DNA of 64,000 nt from Nitrobacter vulgaris (GTDB lineage: Bacteria > Pseudomonadota > Alphaproteobacteria > Rhizobiales > Xanthobacteraceae): assembly GCF_002028545.1 (NCBI RefSeq), contig NZ_MWPQ01000010.1:57501-121500 (forward strand). The letters are read 5' to 3'. The notes beneath the pieces are model-generated. The model was given only the letters and a program-made list of their open reading frames with translations, was not told the DNA's origin and made no database searches. The number at the start of each line of letters is the position of its first letter. Positions within the stretch are counted from its first letter, which is position 1. A program made the translations under genes and the position numbers. Positions 56,612 to 64,000 of the stretch are shown here, piece after piece.

Positions 56612-57568
56612 ATGCGCGACCCCTATGAGGTCTTGGGGGTGCAGCGGGGCGCCAGCGCCGCGGCGATTAAAAGTGCTTTTCGCAAGCTCGCGAAGAAGCA
56701 CCACCCTGACGCCAACACGAACGATCCCAAGGCCGCCGAACGGTTCGCGGAGGTGAATTCCGCCAACGAGATCCTAGGCGACGAGGTCAGGCGCAAGCAG
56801 TTTGACCGGGGCGAGATCGACGCAGACGGCAAGCCGCGCTTTCAGGGTTTCCCGGGCGGTGGAGGTCGCGCTGGCGCGCGGCCGGGCGGCGGTTTCGAGC
56901 AGTACGGCTTCCGCGGTGGCGGTGGCCCCGGGGGTGATGGTGGCGGGTTTGAGGACATTATCAACAGCATGTTCGGCGGCGCGCGGGGTGGACGCCGGCC
57001 GGGCGCGCAGGCGTTTGATTTTGAGTCCAGCACGTTCGGTTCGCCTGATCTCGATCTCAATATCGCCATGACAGTCACGCTCGAGGAGTCGGTCAAAGGT
57101 GGCGAGAAACGCATCCGCCTGCCCAGCGGCAAGGAACTCAATGTCAGAATTCCGGCCGCCGTAACGTCGGGCCAGCAGATTCGGCTGAGAGGGCAGGGCG
57201 ACACCGTGCCCGGACATCGCCCCGGTGATCTCCTGATCACGGTGACGGTCGCCCCGCATCCGTTCTTCAAGATCGACGGGGGCGATTTGCGCGCCGAGTT
57301 GCCTATCACGCTCTATGAGGCGGTGCTGGGCAGCAAGGTGCGGGTGCCGACGCTCGGCGGCGCAGTTGAACTGTCGATCCCGAAGAACACTTCGGGCGGT
57401 CGCACCTTTCGCCTCAAGGGCAAGGGCATCCCGAAGGGGGGGTCCTCCGGCGATCTGTTCGTTACGACGCGAATCGTCCTGCCCGACGGCAATGACGCCG
57501 AGCTTGAGGCGCTCATGGAGAAGTGGCGCGAGGCGCGCTCCTACAGCCCCCGTCGCGATCTCGGTTAG
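56612..57568 (+). CDS. DnaJ C-terminal domain protein, class B (CbpA-like)
   Basis: This 318-residue J-protein has an N-terminal J domain with HPD at 31-33 and a Gly/Phe-rich linker (about 80-135). Two C-terminal substrate-binding domains follow; the zinc-finger region of class A DnaJ is absent. This is the CbpA/DnaJ-like class B form, which hands substrates to DnaK. It fits the same chaperone network as ClpB in this window. The start ATG 56612 has GGAGA 9 bases upstream. In relatives this gene is followed by fabI, gpm and aroC; here the luxIR island follows. Confidence 0.88.
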   Translation: MRDPYEVLGVQRGASAAAIKSAFRKLAKKHHPDANTNDPKAAERFAEVNSANEILGDEVRRKQFDRGEIDADGKPRFQGFPGGGGRAGARPGGGFEQYGFRGGGGPGGDGGGFEDIINSMFGGARGGRRPGAQAFDFESSTFGSPDLDLNIAMTVTLEESVKGGEKRIRLPSGKELNVRIPAAVTSGQQIRLRGQGDTVPGHRPGDLLITVTVAPHPFFKIDGGDLRAELPITLYEAVLGSKVRVPTLGGAVELSIPKNTSGGRTFRLKGKGIPKGGSSGDLFVTTRIVLPDGNDAELEALMEKWREARSYSPRRDLG

Positions 57569-57759
57569 CGCGTGTGCGTCGGGGAGCCTGATCACGCGAT
57601 GCGTTGGCCGGGATTTTCATCCGGCTGTCGCGCTACCGTGCCCGAGGATGCTCGGCCCATTTAAGTCTTTCCTCAACTGGCCACGCTGCTCGCTCCGGTG
57701 GGAGGGCGTTTTTTTTGCGGCGGATAGCTGCAAAACCCAACGTTCTGTGACTGTCGGCT
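57569..57759. other. Intergenic region after the DnaJ-type gene
   Basis: A 191-bp gap between the convergent ends of the DnaJ-type gene and the small 68-residue ORF. No terminator with a T-run is clear; a seven-T run at 57710-57716 is not preceded by a good hairpin. Confidence 0.35.
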
Positions 57760-57966
57760 CTATTGCAGTTGTCGACGAGCCCCCGTTCGCCTTTCTGAAC
57801 GCTTAATCTCGTTTGAACCGATCGCGGCCTGCATCTCCTCATAAAGTTCAAGTTTCGCCATTTCCAGGAGGAGTTTCACCAAGCCGAGATCGAGTTGGCA
57901 GGACATTTCCCAAGCGTCATCGATCAATTGCTCAACCGCTGCATATCTTTCGAGACGAACTAACAT
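57760..57966 (-). CDS. Small ORF downstream of luxI
   Basis: This 68-residue ORF lies 95 bp after luxI on the same strand. The protein is amphipathic and helical (LERYAAVEQLIDDAWEMSCQ, then a Leu-rich LVKLLLEMAKLEL segment). A GGAG lies about 10 bases before ATG 57966. I do not recognise it. It could be a small regulator, or a chance frame. Its position beside luxI on the same strand is the main argument for it being real. Confidence 0.4.
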   Translation of the reverse strand: MLVRLERYAAVEQLIDDAWEMSCQLDLGLVKLLLEMAKLELYEEMQAAIGSNEIKRSERRTGARRQLQ

Positions 57967-58061
57967 TGTCGTGCCGCTCCAACGGGTATGGCCATAAAAA
58001 ATGATTGCTAGTGATCGAATCCGCCGAACATCCGGCACCGAAACGGGCCTGAGTTTTTTGG

Positions 58062-58694
58062 CTACGCACGAAGCCGCTGATCCGCTTCAGGTTGGGCAAC
58101 AATGGCTTGGGCGACATTGCCCCGCATTTCCTGAAGTTTCTGCAGCGTGCGTCGATCGAACGCCGCGGTAACGGCAATAATTGAATCTTTCCCGATCTGC
58201 TGCGGCAATCCGAGGGGGGTCACGCGAAAGTTCAATTGCACCAAGCGAAGAAGCCATAACGGATTCATCTCGATGATGATCTTTCCGACGCCGCTCGCTA
58301 GGCCCCATTCGACGATAGACGACAAAAGCAGGTTTCCGGCCGGGCTCAAAATGCGTCCGCGATCGCGATGTTCTCGCGTCACGCAATAGCGCGTCCATTC
58401 CCAAATATGAGGTCCTACAGGGAAGTCGCCTTCGCACAAGTGCGGAAGCACCTCCGTGAGGAGGTGTGGGCGCATCGATGGCAACATCCGTTGATATCCA
58501 AGGACGCGATCGTCTTCGATGTAGAGCATGTGGAGTGCGCGCCCGTCGTCGAACTGGTCGATCTCTCGGCCGTCAGGCTTGCGCAGATCTTCCCACCCCA
58601 TTTCGTCGACAAAAACATTGTGACGCAATCGATAGGCCTGTTCCATCTCGCACTGATAGGCACCGATATTCTCAGCCGTTACGATGTGAATCAT
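58062..58694 (-). CDS. Acyl-homoserine-lactone synthase, LuxI family
   Basis: This 210-residue autoinducer synthase makes an acyl- or aryl-homoserine lactone from SAM and an acyl donor. All eight invariant LuxI residues are present: Arg24, Phe28, Trp34, Asp46, Asp49, Arg69, Glu99 and Arg102. The protein resembles the BjaI/RpaI/NwiI group of this family, but the acyl or aryl group used cannot be read from sequence. GGAGA lies 7 bases upstream of ATG 58694. A 16-bp perfect palindrome 57-72 bp upstream (58751-58766) is a likely LuxR site, which would give positive feedback. Confidence 0.93.
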   Translation of the reverse strand: MIHIVTAENIGAYQCEMEQAYRLRHNVFVDEMGWEDLRKPDGREIDQFDDGRALHMLYIEDDRVLGYQRMLPSMRPHLLTEVLPHLCEGDFPVGPHIWEWTRYCVTREHRDRGRILSPAGNLLLSSIVEWGLASGVGKIIIEMNPLWLLRLVQLNFRVTPLGLPQQIGKDSIIAVTAAFDRRTLQKLQEMRGNVAQAIVAQPEADQRLRA

Positions 58695-58750
58695 TGAAGT
58701 TCTCCGCCCATGTCTACGCCGAGTTAGGGCGAAGGAAGGGCGGCGAACAA

Positions 58751-58766
58751 GTACGGGAATCCGTAC
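58751..58766. promoter_or_regulatory. Candidate lux box upstream of luxI
   Basis: GTACGGGAATCCGTAC is a perfect palindrome with arms GTACGG/CCGTAC around GAAT; the flanks ACAA and CTTG extend the symmetry weakly. It lies between luxR and luxI, 57 bp upstream of luxI. Position and size fit a LuxR-family operator, although I cannot show that this protein binds it. Confidence 0.65.
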
Positions 58767-58772
58767 CTTGAC

Positions 58773-59498
58773 CTATCGGATAAGGTTATGTCTGAGCGCG
58801 GTCGCGACGGTCTGGGTGCGGTTCGTGGCGTTCAGTTTGGCGCGAAGCTGACGTGCGATCTTGTCGACGAGGTGTTCTGAGACCTTCAGAATAACACCGA
58901 TTTCCCAATCACTTTTTCCTTCCGCCATCCACTGCAGGATATCCATTTCTCGCGGAGTCAGATTCACTGGGGCTGAGTTATATTTTTGCGCGAGGGCTCG
59001 CGCGAAAGCGTGCATGGCGATGAGTTGTAGCTGTCGCCGCACCTTGGGGGGGACTTCAGCACGCTCACTTGCCAGGGAGAAACCGGCCGTTTGACCGTCA
59101 AGGGTGATCATCGGAACAGTGAATCCGCACCCGAGATTAAACTCGCGCGCTTCCCCCATGATGCGCGTCGGCGTTGGTGTGTTCCGATACGTTGGTTCAA
59201 GCTCGGACCATAGAAATGGTTCCGTGGATGTGTTGACCCGATGGATGGTGGGATCGTCGAAAAGATAACCTTGCGTGAAATAGCGCTCGCTCCACGCTTG
59301 CGGCCATTGATGCAAAACGACATTTGAGATTTGCTGCTCTGCAGTCATCCCTGGAACGGGAATGATGCCTGCGAGCACATGCGAAAAGCCGAACGGGCGC
59401 GCGACGTCAACAACGACATCGGCTATCTGTGCCAGGGTCGAAGCCTTATCAAGTCTCGCAATACAAGTTAGGGTATCGTCCAGCGTCTGTCGCGACAT
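58773..59498 (-). CDS. LuxR-family autoinducer-responsive regulator
   Basis: This 241-residue protein has an N-terminal autoinducer-binding domain with all ligand-contact residues of TraR/LuxR in the right spacing: Trp69, Tyr73, Asp82, Pro83 and Trp97. The C-terminal LuxR helix-turn-helix (about 178-238, LTPREMDILQWMAEGKSDWE) binds DNA. It lies upstream of luxI on the same strand, with the palindrome in between, the classical quorum-sensing pair. The start ATG 59498 was used; a longer frame from 59537 adds 13 residues. Its likely ligand is the product of the adjacent luxI. Confidence 0.93.
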   Translation of the reverse strand: MSRQTLDDTLTCIARLDKASTLAQIADVVVDVARPFGFSHVLAGIIPVPGMTAEQQISNVVLHQWPQAWSERYFTQGYLFDDPTIHRVNTSTEPFLWSELEPTYRNTPTPTRIMGEAREFNLGCGFTVPMITLDGQTAGFSLASERAEVPPKVRRQLQLIAMHAFARALAQKYNSAPVNLTPREMDILQWMAEGKSDWEIGVILKVSEHLVDKIARQLRAKLNATNRTQTVATALRHNLIR

Positions 59499-59536
59499 TC
59501 CGGCCCCCGAACTGCCTATATAGGCGGCTGAGTACA

Positions 59537-59992
59537 CTATCGAGCGACATTTGGATTAATTGCAACTGTTGTATGATGCGGCGTGTCGCTACGGCCGCTA
59601 CAGCTAGGGCTTGGCTGCCCGGGTAACTTGGCGATTTCCTCAAAGTTCCCTAGATTCATCAGCTTCGCGATCCGTTCGCCTTGATCGTTGTCCAAATCTA
59701 GCGGTTCTGATTCGCTGCGCGGGTCAACCGTGTTGTCCGACCTTAGTTGAATTTGGAAGCGATGTTTTGAGCCAGTCGACGACGGTTTGCAGTTCCGCGA
59801 TTCGGTAGGGACAATATTGGAGCATTTTTCGAAACTCACGGAATTTATTTTAGTACGGGGCGTTACGAATGGGTAGTGATATCGCGGCAGGCCGATGACC
59901 TGAAAACGCCCCTTGCGGTCCGGGATGCGATATTGGCAGGCGGCTTCATAGCCTCTGTATTTCCGCTGAACCAATAGTGTATATGCGGTCAT
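59537..59992 (-). CDS. Orphan ORF upstream of luxR (uncertain)
   Basis: This 151-residue open frame ends 39 bp before luxR on the same strand. No domain is recognised, and codon and residue use (many Ser, Asn, Arg, Pro) differ from neighbouring genes, which argues for a chance frame or a transferred gene. The first 50 residues (TAYTLLVQRKYRGYEAACQY then RIPDRKGRFQVIGLPRYHYP) look more protein-like than the rest. No ribosome site is clear. Included because the space is otherwise empty for about 610 bp. Confidence 0.25.
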   Translation of the reverse strand: MTAYTLLVQRKYRGYEAACQYRIPDRKGRFQVIGLPRYHYPFVTPRTKINSVSFEKCSNIVPTESRNCKPSSTGSKHRFQIQLRSDNTVDPRSESEPLDLDNDQGERIAKLMNLGNFEEIAKLPGQPSPSCSGRSDTPHHTTVAINPNVAR

Positions 59993-60110
59993 CAACCATC
60001 ACCGCCTGTCCGACCTCGGGTCGGGCGTCAACGGCCCTCACGGCCTTGCAAGTGAAAACATGGAATGACTTCGTTGATTCTAATCGGTTGTCAGTCCAGC
60101 CGCCCTTGAT
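59993..60110 (+). other. Region upstream of the histidine phosphatase gene with a possible fabI remnant
   Basis: On the plus strand, 60006-60035 reads LSDLGSGVNG, which matches the LSDL-SGVTG block near the C-terminus of enoyl-ACP reductase FabI at eight of ten residues, 75 bp before the phosphatase start. The open frame stops soon after. If real, it is the worn tail of a lost fabI. It is short and could be chance. Confidence 0.25.
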
Positions 60111-60704
60111 ATGCCCACCATCTATTACATCCGTCACGGCAAGACCGAATGGAACGCCCTCGGCCGCTTCCAGGGCCTCCAGGACATTCCGCTCAATGAT
60201 CTCGGCCGCGCCGAGGCGACGAAAGCCGGGGACATTCTGCGCAAGCTGCTTGCGCGTGAGGATCGCGATCCCGTCGGATTGGGTTTCGTCACCAGCCCGC
60301 TTGTCCGCGCGCGCGCTACCATGGAACTGACGCGCGGCGTATTGAACCTGCCGCTTCATGACTATTCCGTCGACGATCGGTTGCGCGAGGTCGGTTACGG
60401 GCATTGGGAAGGTCTGACCCTGGCGGAGATGAGGATCGCCAATCCCGATGTCTATGCTGCCCGTGAGGCTGATAAATGGAGCGTGGCGCCGCCGGGCGGC
60501 GAAAGCTACGCCTCAGCCACCTCCCGGTTGCACGACTGGTATCATTCGCTAAGGTCCGCCACCGTCGCGGTCGCGCATAGCGGCACGGCGCGGGCGCTGA
60601 TGGTCGTGATGGGGCTTCAGACTGCGAAAGCAGCTGCCAGTCTGCGCATCGAGCAGGGTGCGGTGTATGTGCTCGGCGAGGATGGGCTGGCCAAGCATAG
60701 TTAA
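60111..60704 (+). CDS. Histidine phosphatase family protein (phosphoglycerate mutase-like)
   Basis: This 197-residue protein has the RHG motif (residues 8-10, YYIRHGKTEWN) with the phospho-accepting His9, a second catalytic histidine in VAVAHSGTARAL (about 158-169), and the acid residue block DDRLREVGYGHWEGLTL. Such enzymes are broad phosphatases; a true phosphoglycerate mutase role is not shown. No ribosome site is clear. In several rhizobia this gene lies between fabI and aroC; here aroC follows 129 bp later, but fabI is replaced by the luxIR island. Confidence 0.85.
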   Translation: MPTIYYIRHGKTEWNALGRFQGLQDIPLNDLGRAEATKAGDILRKLLAREDRDPVGLGFVTSPLVRARATMELTRGVLNLPLHDYSVDDRLREVGYGHWEGLTLAEMRIANPDVYAAREADKWSVAPPGGESYASATSRLHDWYHSLRSATVAVAHSGTARALMVVMGLQTAKAAASLRIEQGAVYVLGEDGLAKHS

Positions 60705-60833
60705 GCAAGAAACCGCGCTCCCCCGGCGGTTCCATAGCCTGAGGTGATAGAGCGGCCGAACCGCAAGCCGGAAAGTTGCGATTTGCGCAACATGCCGCTA
60801 CGAGAAGTAGCGGTTTCGCGCTTTGGATTATCG

Positions 60834-61940
60834 ATGTCTCACAATACCTTCGGTCATCTGTTCCGGGTCACGACCTTTGGCGAAAGCCACGGGGTAGCAA
60901 TTGGCTGCGTGGTCGACGGTTGCCCGCCGCAGCTCGCCCTAACGGTCGAGGAGATCCAGCGCGATCTCGACCGCCGCCGTCCCGGCCAGTCGCGTTTTAC
61001 GACGCAGCGGCAGGAGCCGGATGCGGTGAAGATTCTGTCGGGTGTTATGGCGGATCCCGAGACCGGTCAGCAGGTGACGACGGGTACGCCGATCGGACTT
61101 TTGATCGAGAACGCCGACCAGCGCTCAAAAGATTATTCCGACATCAAGGACAAGTTTCGCCCCGGCCATGCCGACTTCACCTATGAGGCAAAGTACGGTC
61201 TGCGCGACTATCGGGGGGGTGGGCGCTCCTCGGCGCGCGAGACCGCGATGCGGGTCGCGGCCGGAGCGATCGCGCGCAAGATCGTCCCCAATATGACCGT
61301 GCGCGGCGCGCTGGTACAGATGGGTCCGCACAAGATCGATCGTGAGAAATGGGATTGGGACGAGATCGCGCGGAATCCGTTCTTCTGTCCCGATAAGGAC
61401 AAGGCCGCGTTCTTCGAGAGCTATCTCGATGGCATCCGCAAGAGTGGTTCATCCATCGGAGCCGTGGTTGAGGTGGTGGCCGAAGGGGTGCCGGCAGGAC
61501 TCGGCGCGCCGATCTATGCCAAGCTCGACGGCGACCTTGCCGCGGCGCTGATGAGCATCAATGCGGTCAAGGGCGTCGAGATCGGTGCTGGCTTTGGTGC
61601 GGCCGCGCTGACCGGTGAAGAGAATGCCGACGAGATGCGCAGTTCTTCGTCCAATATGGGCAACCATGGTCCGGTGTTCACCTCGAACCATGCCGGCGGC
61701 ATTCTCGGCGGTATATCCACCGGCCAACCCGTTGTGGCGCGGTTCGCGGTGAAGCCGACCTCGTCCATCCTGTCGCCGCGTAAAACCATCGATCGCAACG
61801 GCACCGATACCGATATCCTCACCAAGGGCCGTCATGATCCTTGCGTCGGCATCCGCGCCGTACCGGTGGGAGAGGCCATGGTGGCCTGCGTCCTGGCGGA
61901 TCATTTCCTGCGTCACCGAGGGCAGGTCGGCGCGCGCTAG
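60834..61940 (+). CDS. aroC: Chorismate synthase
   Basis: This is the last step of the shikimate route, forming chorismate from 5-enolpyruvylshikimate 3-phosphate with reduced FMN. The 368 residues show the signature FGESHG (about 13-18), [17 protein letters not shown] (about 43-59), the [20 protein letters not shown] block (about 125-144) and the C-terminal [25 protein letters not shown] motif. The start at ATG 60834 is the family start; a longer frame lies upstream. The stop TAG is the first part of a dispersed repeat. The product feeds the chorismate mutase found 47 kb away. Confidence 0.96.
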   Translation: MSHNTFGHLFRVTTFGESHGVAIGCVVDGCPPQLALTVEEIQRDLDRRRPGQSRFTTQRQEPDAVKILSGVMADPETGQQVTTGTPIGLLIENADQRSKDYSDIKDKFRPGHADFTYEAKYGLRDYRGGGRSSARETAMRVAAGAIARKIVPNMTVRGALVQMGPHKIDREKWDWDEIARNPFFCPDKDKAAFFESYLDGIRKSGSSIGAVVEVVAEGVPAGLGAPIYAKLDGDLAAALMSINAVKGVEIGAGFGAAALTGEENADEMRSSSSNMGNHGPVFTSNHAGGILGGISTGQPVVARFAVKPTSSILSPRKTIDRNGTDTDILTKGRHDPCVGIRAVPVGEAMVACVLADHFLRHRGQVGAR

Positions 61941-62040
61941 AGCCTTTCCGCTTCTGATTGAATCACAAGCGAAGCTCCAGATTGTTGTTTTGACGCGTTT
62001 TCTTCACGCGAACCGGTATCCACTTCGCTCAAAATCGCTA
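61938..62040 (+). repeat. Dispersed palindromic repeat, copy 7
   Basis: A good copy: TAGAGCC, the core CGCTT-c-TGATTGAATCA-c-AAGCG (one mismatch), TTTTGACGCGTTTTCTTCACG and the ending CACTTCGCTCAAAATCGCT. Its first three bases are the aroC stop codon, so the repeat was inserted at or evolved with the gene end. It lies between aroC and the convergent methyltransferase. Confidence 0.75.
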
Positions 62041-62077
62041 CACACGTGGCCCGCAGGACAAGAGCCGATCTGTCGGC

Positions 62078-63136
62078 TCAGACTCGTGCCTCCAGCACCA
62101 GGTTAAACGGTGTTTCCGCCGCGCGGCGTAACTGAGAGAAACCGGCAGCCTTGGCGACCTCGCGGAGCCGGGTCTCGCCGGCTTGCGCGCCAAGCGCGAG
62201 GCCGACCTCTTGGGCCATCGACGCTGGCGTGCAAACCATGGTGGACGCCGCGTAGAACAGCCGGCCAACCGGATTGAGGTTGTCTTCCAGTTTGTCCTGG
62301 GCGAACGGCTCGACCAGCATGCAGGTGCCGTCCTTCGCCAGCGTCGCCCGGACGTGACTGAGCGCGCCGACAGGGTCGCCCATGTCGTGCAGGCAATCGA
62401 AGAAGCATACCAGATCGTAGTCGTTGGCCGGATACGTCTTGGCGGTGGCGACTGCGAAGGTGACGCGCTGGCTCAAACCCTCGCTGGCTGCGGCGGCTTG
62501 TGCGGCGGCGATCGAGCCCGGATGGGCGTCGAAGCCGAAGAAATGCGAATTCGGATAAGCCTTGGCCATCAGCAGCGTCGAAATGCCATGGCCGCAGCCG
62601 ACATCGGCGACCTTGGCGCCGCGTTCGAGTTTGGCAACCACGCCGTCGAGCGCGGGCAACCATTCCTGCACCAGATGATGCTTGTAGGTTGTACGGAAGA
62701 AGCGCGCGGTGCCACAGAACAGGCATTCGGCGCGGTCGTTCCAGCCGACGCCTTTGCCACTCTTGAAGGCTTCCGAGACCTTCGGCTCATCGAGCATGAT
62801 CGCGGCCATCATGTCGCCGATCGCGCCCATGAACACCGGGCTGTCGTCGTCGGCGAACACCATCGCCTGTTCCGGCAGCATCGAGAACGTCTTCGTCGTT
62901 GCGTCATACTCGACGTAACCCGATGCAGCCTGCGCCGACAGCCATTCGCGCACGTAACGCTCAGTAGTGCCGGTGGCTTGCGCCAGTTCGGCTGATGTCA
63001 TCGGGCCTTTGTTCGCCAACGCCTTGTAGAGCCCGAGGCGGTCGCCGGTCCGGATCAGGGCGGCATTGGCAGCGGCGCCGATGTCGGTGACCATCTTGCC
63101 CATGAATTGATGCAGTCGATCCATATTCACGTCCAT
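62078..63136 (-). CDS. Class I SAM methyltransferase with N-terminal winged helix
   Basis: This 352-residue protein has an N-terminal winged-helix/dimerisation domain (about 15-90, AALIRTGDRLGLYKALANKG then TSAELAQATGTTERYVREWL) and a C-terminal methyltransferase domain (about 165-320) with the SAM motif VADVGCGHG and FFGFDAHPGSI. The two-domain form is that of small-molecule O-/N-methyltransferases such as Rv2258c-like proteins; the substrate is not known. It has a typical start MDVNMDRLHQFMGKMVTDIG. It is monocistronic and convergent with aroC. Confidence 0.82.
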   Translation of the reverse strand: MDVNMDRLHQFMGKMVTDIGAAANAALIRTGDRLGLYKALANKGPMTSAELAQATGTTERYVREWLSAQAASGYVEYDATTKTFSMLPEQAMVFADDDSPVFMGAIGDMMAAIMLDEPKVSEAFKSGKGVGWNDRAECLFCGTARFFRTTYKHHLVQEWLPALDGVVAKLERGAKVADVGCGHGISTLLMAKAYPNSHFFGFDAHPGSIAAAQAAAASEGLSQRVTFAVATAKTYPANDYDLVCFFDCLHDMGDPVGALSHVRATLAKDGTCMLVEPFAQDKLEDNLNPVGRLFYAASTMVCTPASMAQEVGLALGAQAGETRLREVAKAAGFSQLRRAAETPFNLVLEARV

Positions 63137-63272
63137 GAAAGCCTCCTGTGAAGTTTCATCCTGGGTCCATCGACCTGCCTTGATACGCGCGAGCCATGGC
63201 GTTGGAGGAAGCGATACCTCCGGATGACAAACGGAGCCCCTCGGTCGTGGGTCATTGTACGCCGCGAACGGT

Positions 63273-64000
63273 TCACCGCCGGCGTGAAAATTTCGCGACC
63301 AGTTCGATGTGCGGCGAATGTCGGAATTGGTCGACGGGCGTTACAGTCTCCAGGTTGTAGCCCCCATCGATGAGGATGCGCGCGTCACGCGCAAATGTCG
63401 CTGTGTTGCACGACACAGCGACAACGACGGGAATCCTGCTGGCTGCGAGTTGTTTGCTTTGTGCCTCTGCGCCCTTCCGGGGTGGATCGAAGACCGCCGC
63501 ATCGAGGTCACGCAGTTCCTGGGCCATCAACGGGCGGCGGAATAGATCGCGAATCTCGGCCTTGATCGGTTTCAGCCCGGGGACTGCTGTCGCCTTCTGT
63601 AACGCCGCCACTGCGGCTGCGTCATTGTCGAAGGCCGCGATCCGCGCTCGGGCCGCCAGGCGCAGCGCGAATGGGCCGACGCCGCAGAACAGATCGGCGA
63701 TATGCCTGGCCTTGCCGCAATGCGCGGCGACCCGGGCCGCCAGCGTTTCTTCGCCGGCGACCGTCGCCTGTAGGAATGAGCCCGGCGGAAGGACAAGCCG
63801 GGACGCGCCGATCTCGATCACAGGCGGCGCGCGCATCAGCACCAGTTCGCCGTGGCGGGTCAGCCGGGCCAGCCGGTGCGCCTCTGCGATACGCGATAGT
63901 GTTGCGACCAACGCGGCGGGCAGTTGTCCGGAGCCGCGGACGTCGACATCGAGGCCATTGCAGGTCGCGGTCACCTGGATATCGAGCGGCTTGTTCGCAG
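63273..64000 (-). CDS. Class I SAM-dependent RNA m5U-type methyltransferase, TrmA/RlmD-like (5' end beyond window)
   Basis: Only the last 242 residues are visible; the frame stays open to base 64000 with ANKPLDIQ before the first listed start. Motifs: [13 protein letters not shown] (SAM), [11 protein letters not shown], and the catalytic cysteine in [13 protein letters not shown], near the C-terminus, which is the layout of RumA/TrmA/RlmD enzymes that methylate uracil C5 in 23S rRNA or tRNA. The TRAM domain and [4Fe-4S] cysteines would lie beyond the window, so the exact target is open. The end [14 protein letters not shown] is typical. Confidence 0.88.
   Translation of the reverse strand, partial: ANKPLDIQVTATCNGLDVDVRGSGQLPAALVATLSRIAEAHRLARLTRHGELVLMRAPPVIEIGASRLVLPPGSFLQATVAGEETLAARVAAHCGKARHIADLFCGVGPFALRLAARARIAAFDNDAAAVAALQKATAVPGLKPIKAEIRDLFRRPLMAQELRDLDAAVFDPPRKGAEAQSKQLAASRIPVVVAVSCNTATFARDARILIDGGYNLETVTPVDQFRHSPHIELVAKFSRRR

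Overview
This 64 kb window looks like a stretch of chromosome from an alphaproteobacterium of the Bradyrhizobiaceae/Nitrobacteraceae (Nitrobacter, Afipia, Rhodopseudomonas, Bradyrhizobium). The reasons are: a fliF-fliG-fliH-fliN-flbD flagellar operon with sciP (DUF1153) beside it, a BA14K-family protein, a SAM-II riboswitch ahead of metX, TIGR02302/DUF4175 and DUF2125 proteins, high GC (low 60s percent by eye), and dispersed palindromic repeats of the types common in that family. I see no transposase, integrase, phage gene or CRISPR array. Most of the window is core genome; genus is inference.

Layout. 1-9.4 kb: tail of a ferredoxin-reductase-like flavoprotein, an O6-alkylguanine repair protein, then an envelope/division block (DUF4175 protein, CpdR-like response regulator with a zinc-ribbon membrane protein, ftsEX, YdcF, plsC, a ChaC-like enzyme). 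9.6-18.2 kb: a DUF2125 protein, an aromatic/histidine operon (chorismate mutase, hisC, tyrA), metX-metW behind a SAM-II riboswitch and terminator, a secreted hydrolase and a MOSC protein. 18.4-26.6 kb: clpB, cysJ-cysI and metB. With metXW, much of sulfite-to-methionine assimilation is therefore here. 26.9-36.9 kb: BA14K protein, RecD-like helicase, and a minus-strand flagellar region (fliK, flgD, sciP, fliF, fliG, fliH, fliN, flbD).

37-48.8 kb: mnmA, a PmtA/UbiE-type methyltransferase, a small secreted protein, tRNA-Met, a Kef/YbaL-type antiporter, a RibB with a degenerate GTP-cyclohydrolase domain, glutaryl-CoA dehydrogenase, a metallo-beta-lactamase-fold hydrolase, a DUF1499 protein, and a divergent LysR/pirin pair followed by an isochorismatase-like hydrolase. 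48.9-57.6 kb: acyl-CoA ligase, extensin-like protein, L,D-transpeptidase lipoprotein, CorA, a small CXXC protein, an SDR-pdxH pair, a small surface-type protein and a class B DnaJ. 57.6-60.1 kb: a quorum-sensing island (luxR, luxI, a downstream 68-codon ORF and a 16-bp palindrome between luxR and luxI), in a place where I expect fabI in related genomes. 60.1-64 kb: a histidine phosphatase, aroC, a winged-helix methyltransferase and a TrmA/RlmD-type RNA methyltransferase that runs off the right edge.

The points most worth a second look are the luxRI locus and its palindrome, possible replacement of fabI there, the SAM-II/terminator leader of metX, a family of about 100-bp palindromic repeats with at least seven copies, the non-canonical receiver of FlbD, and the RibBX-type protein.
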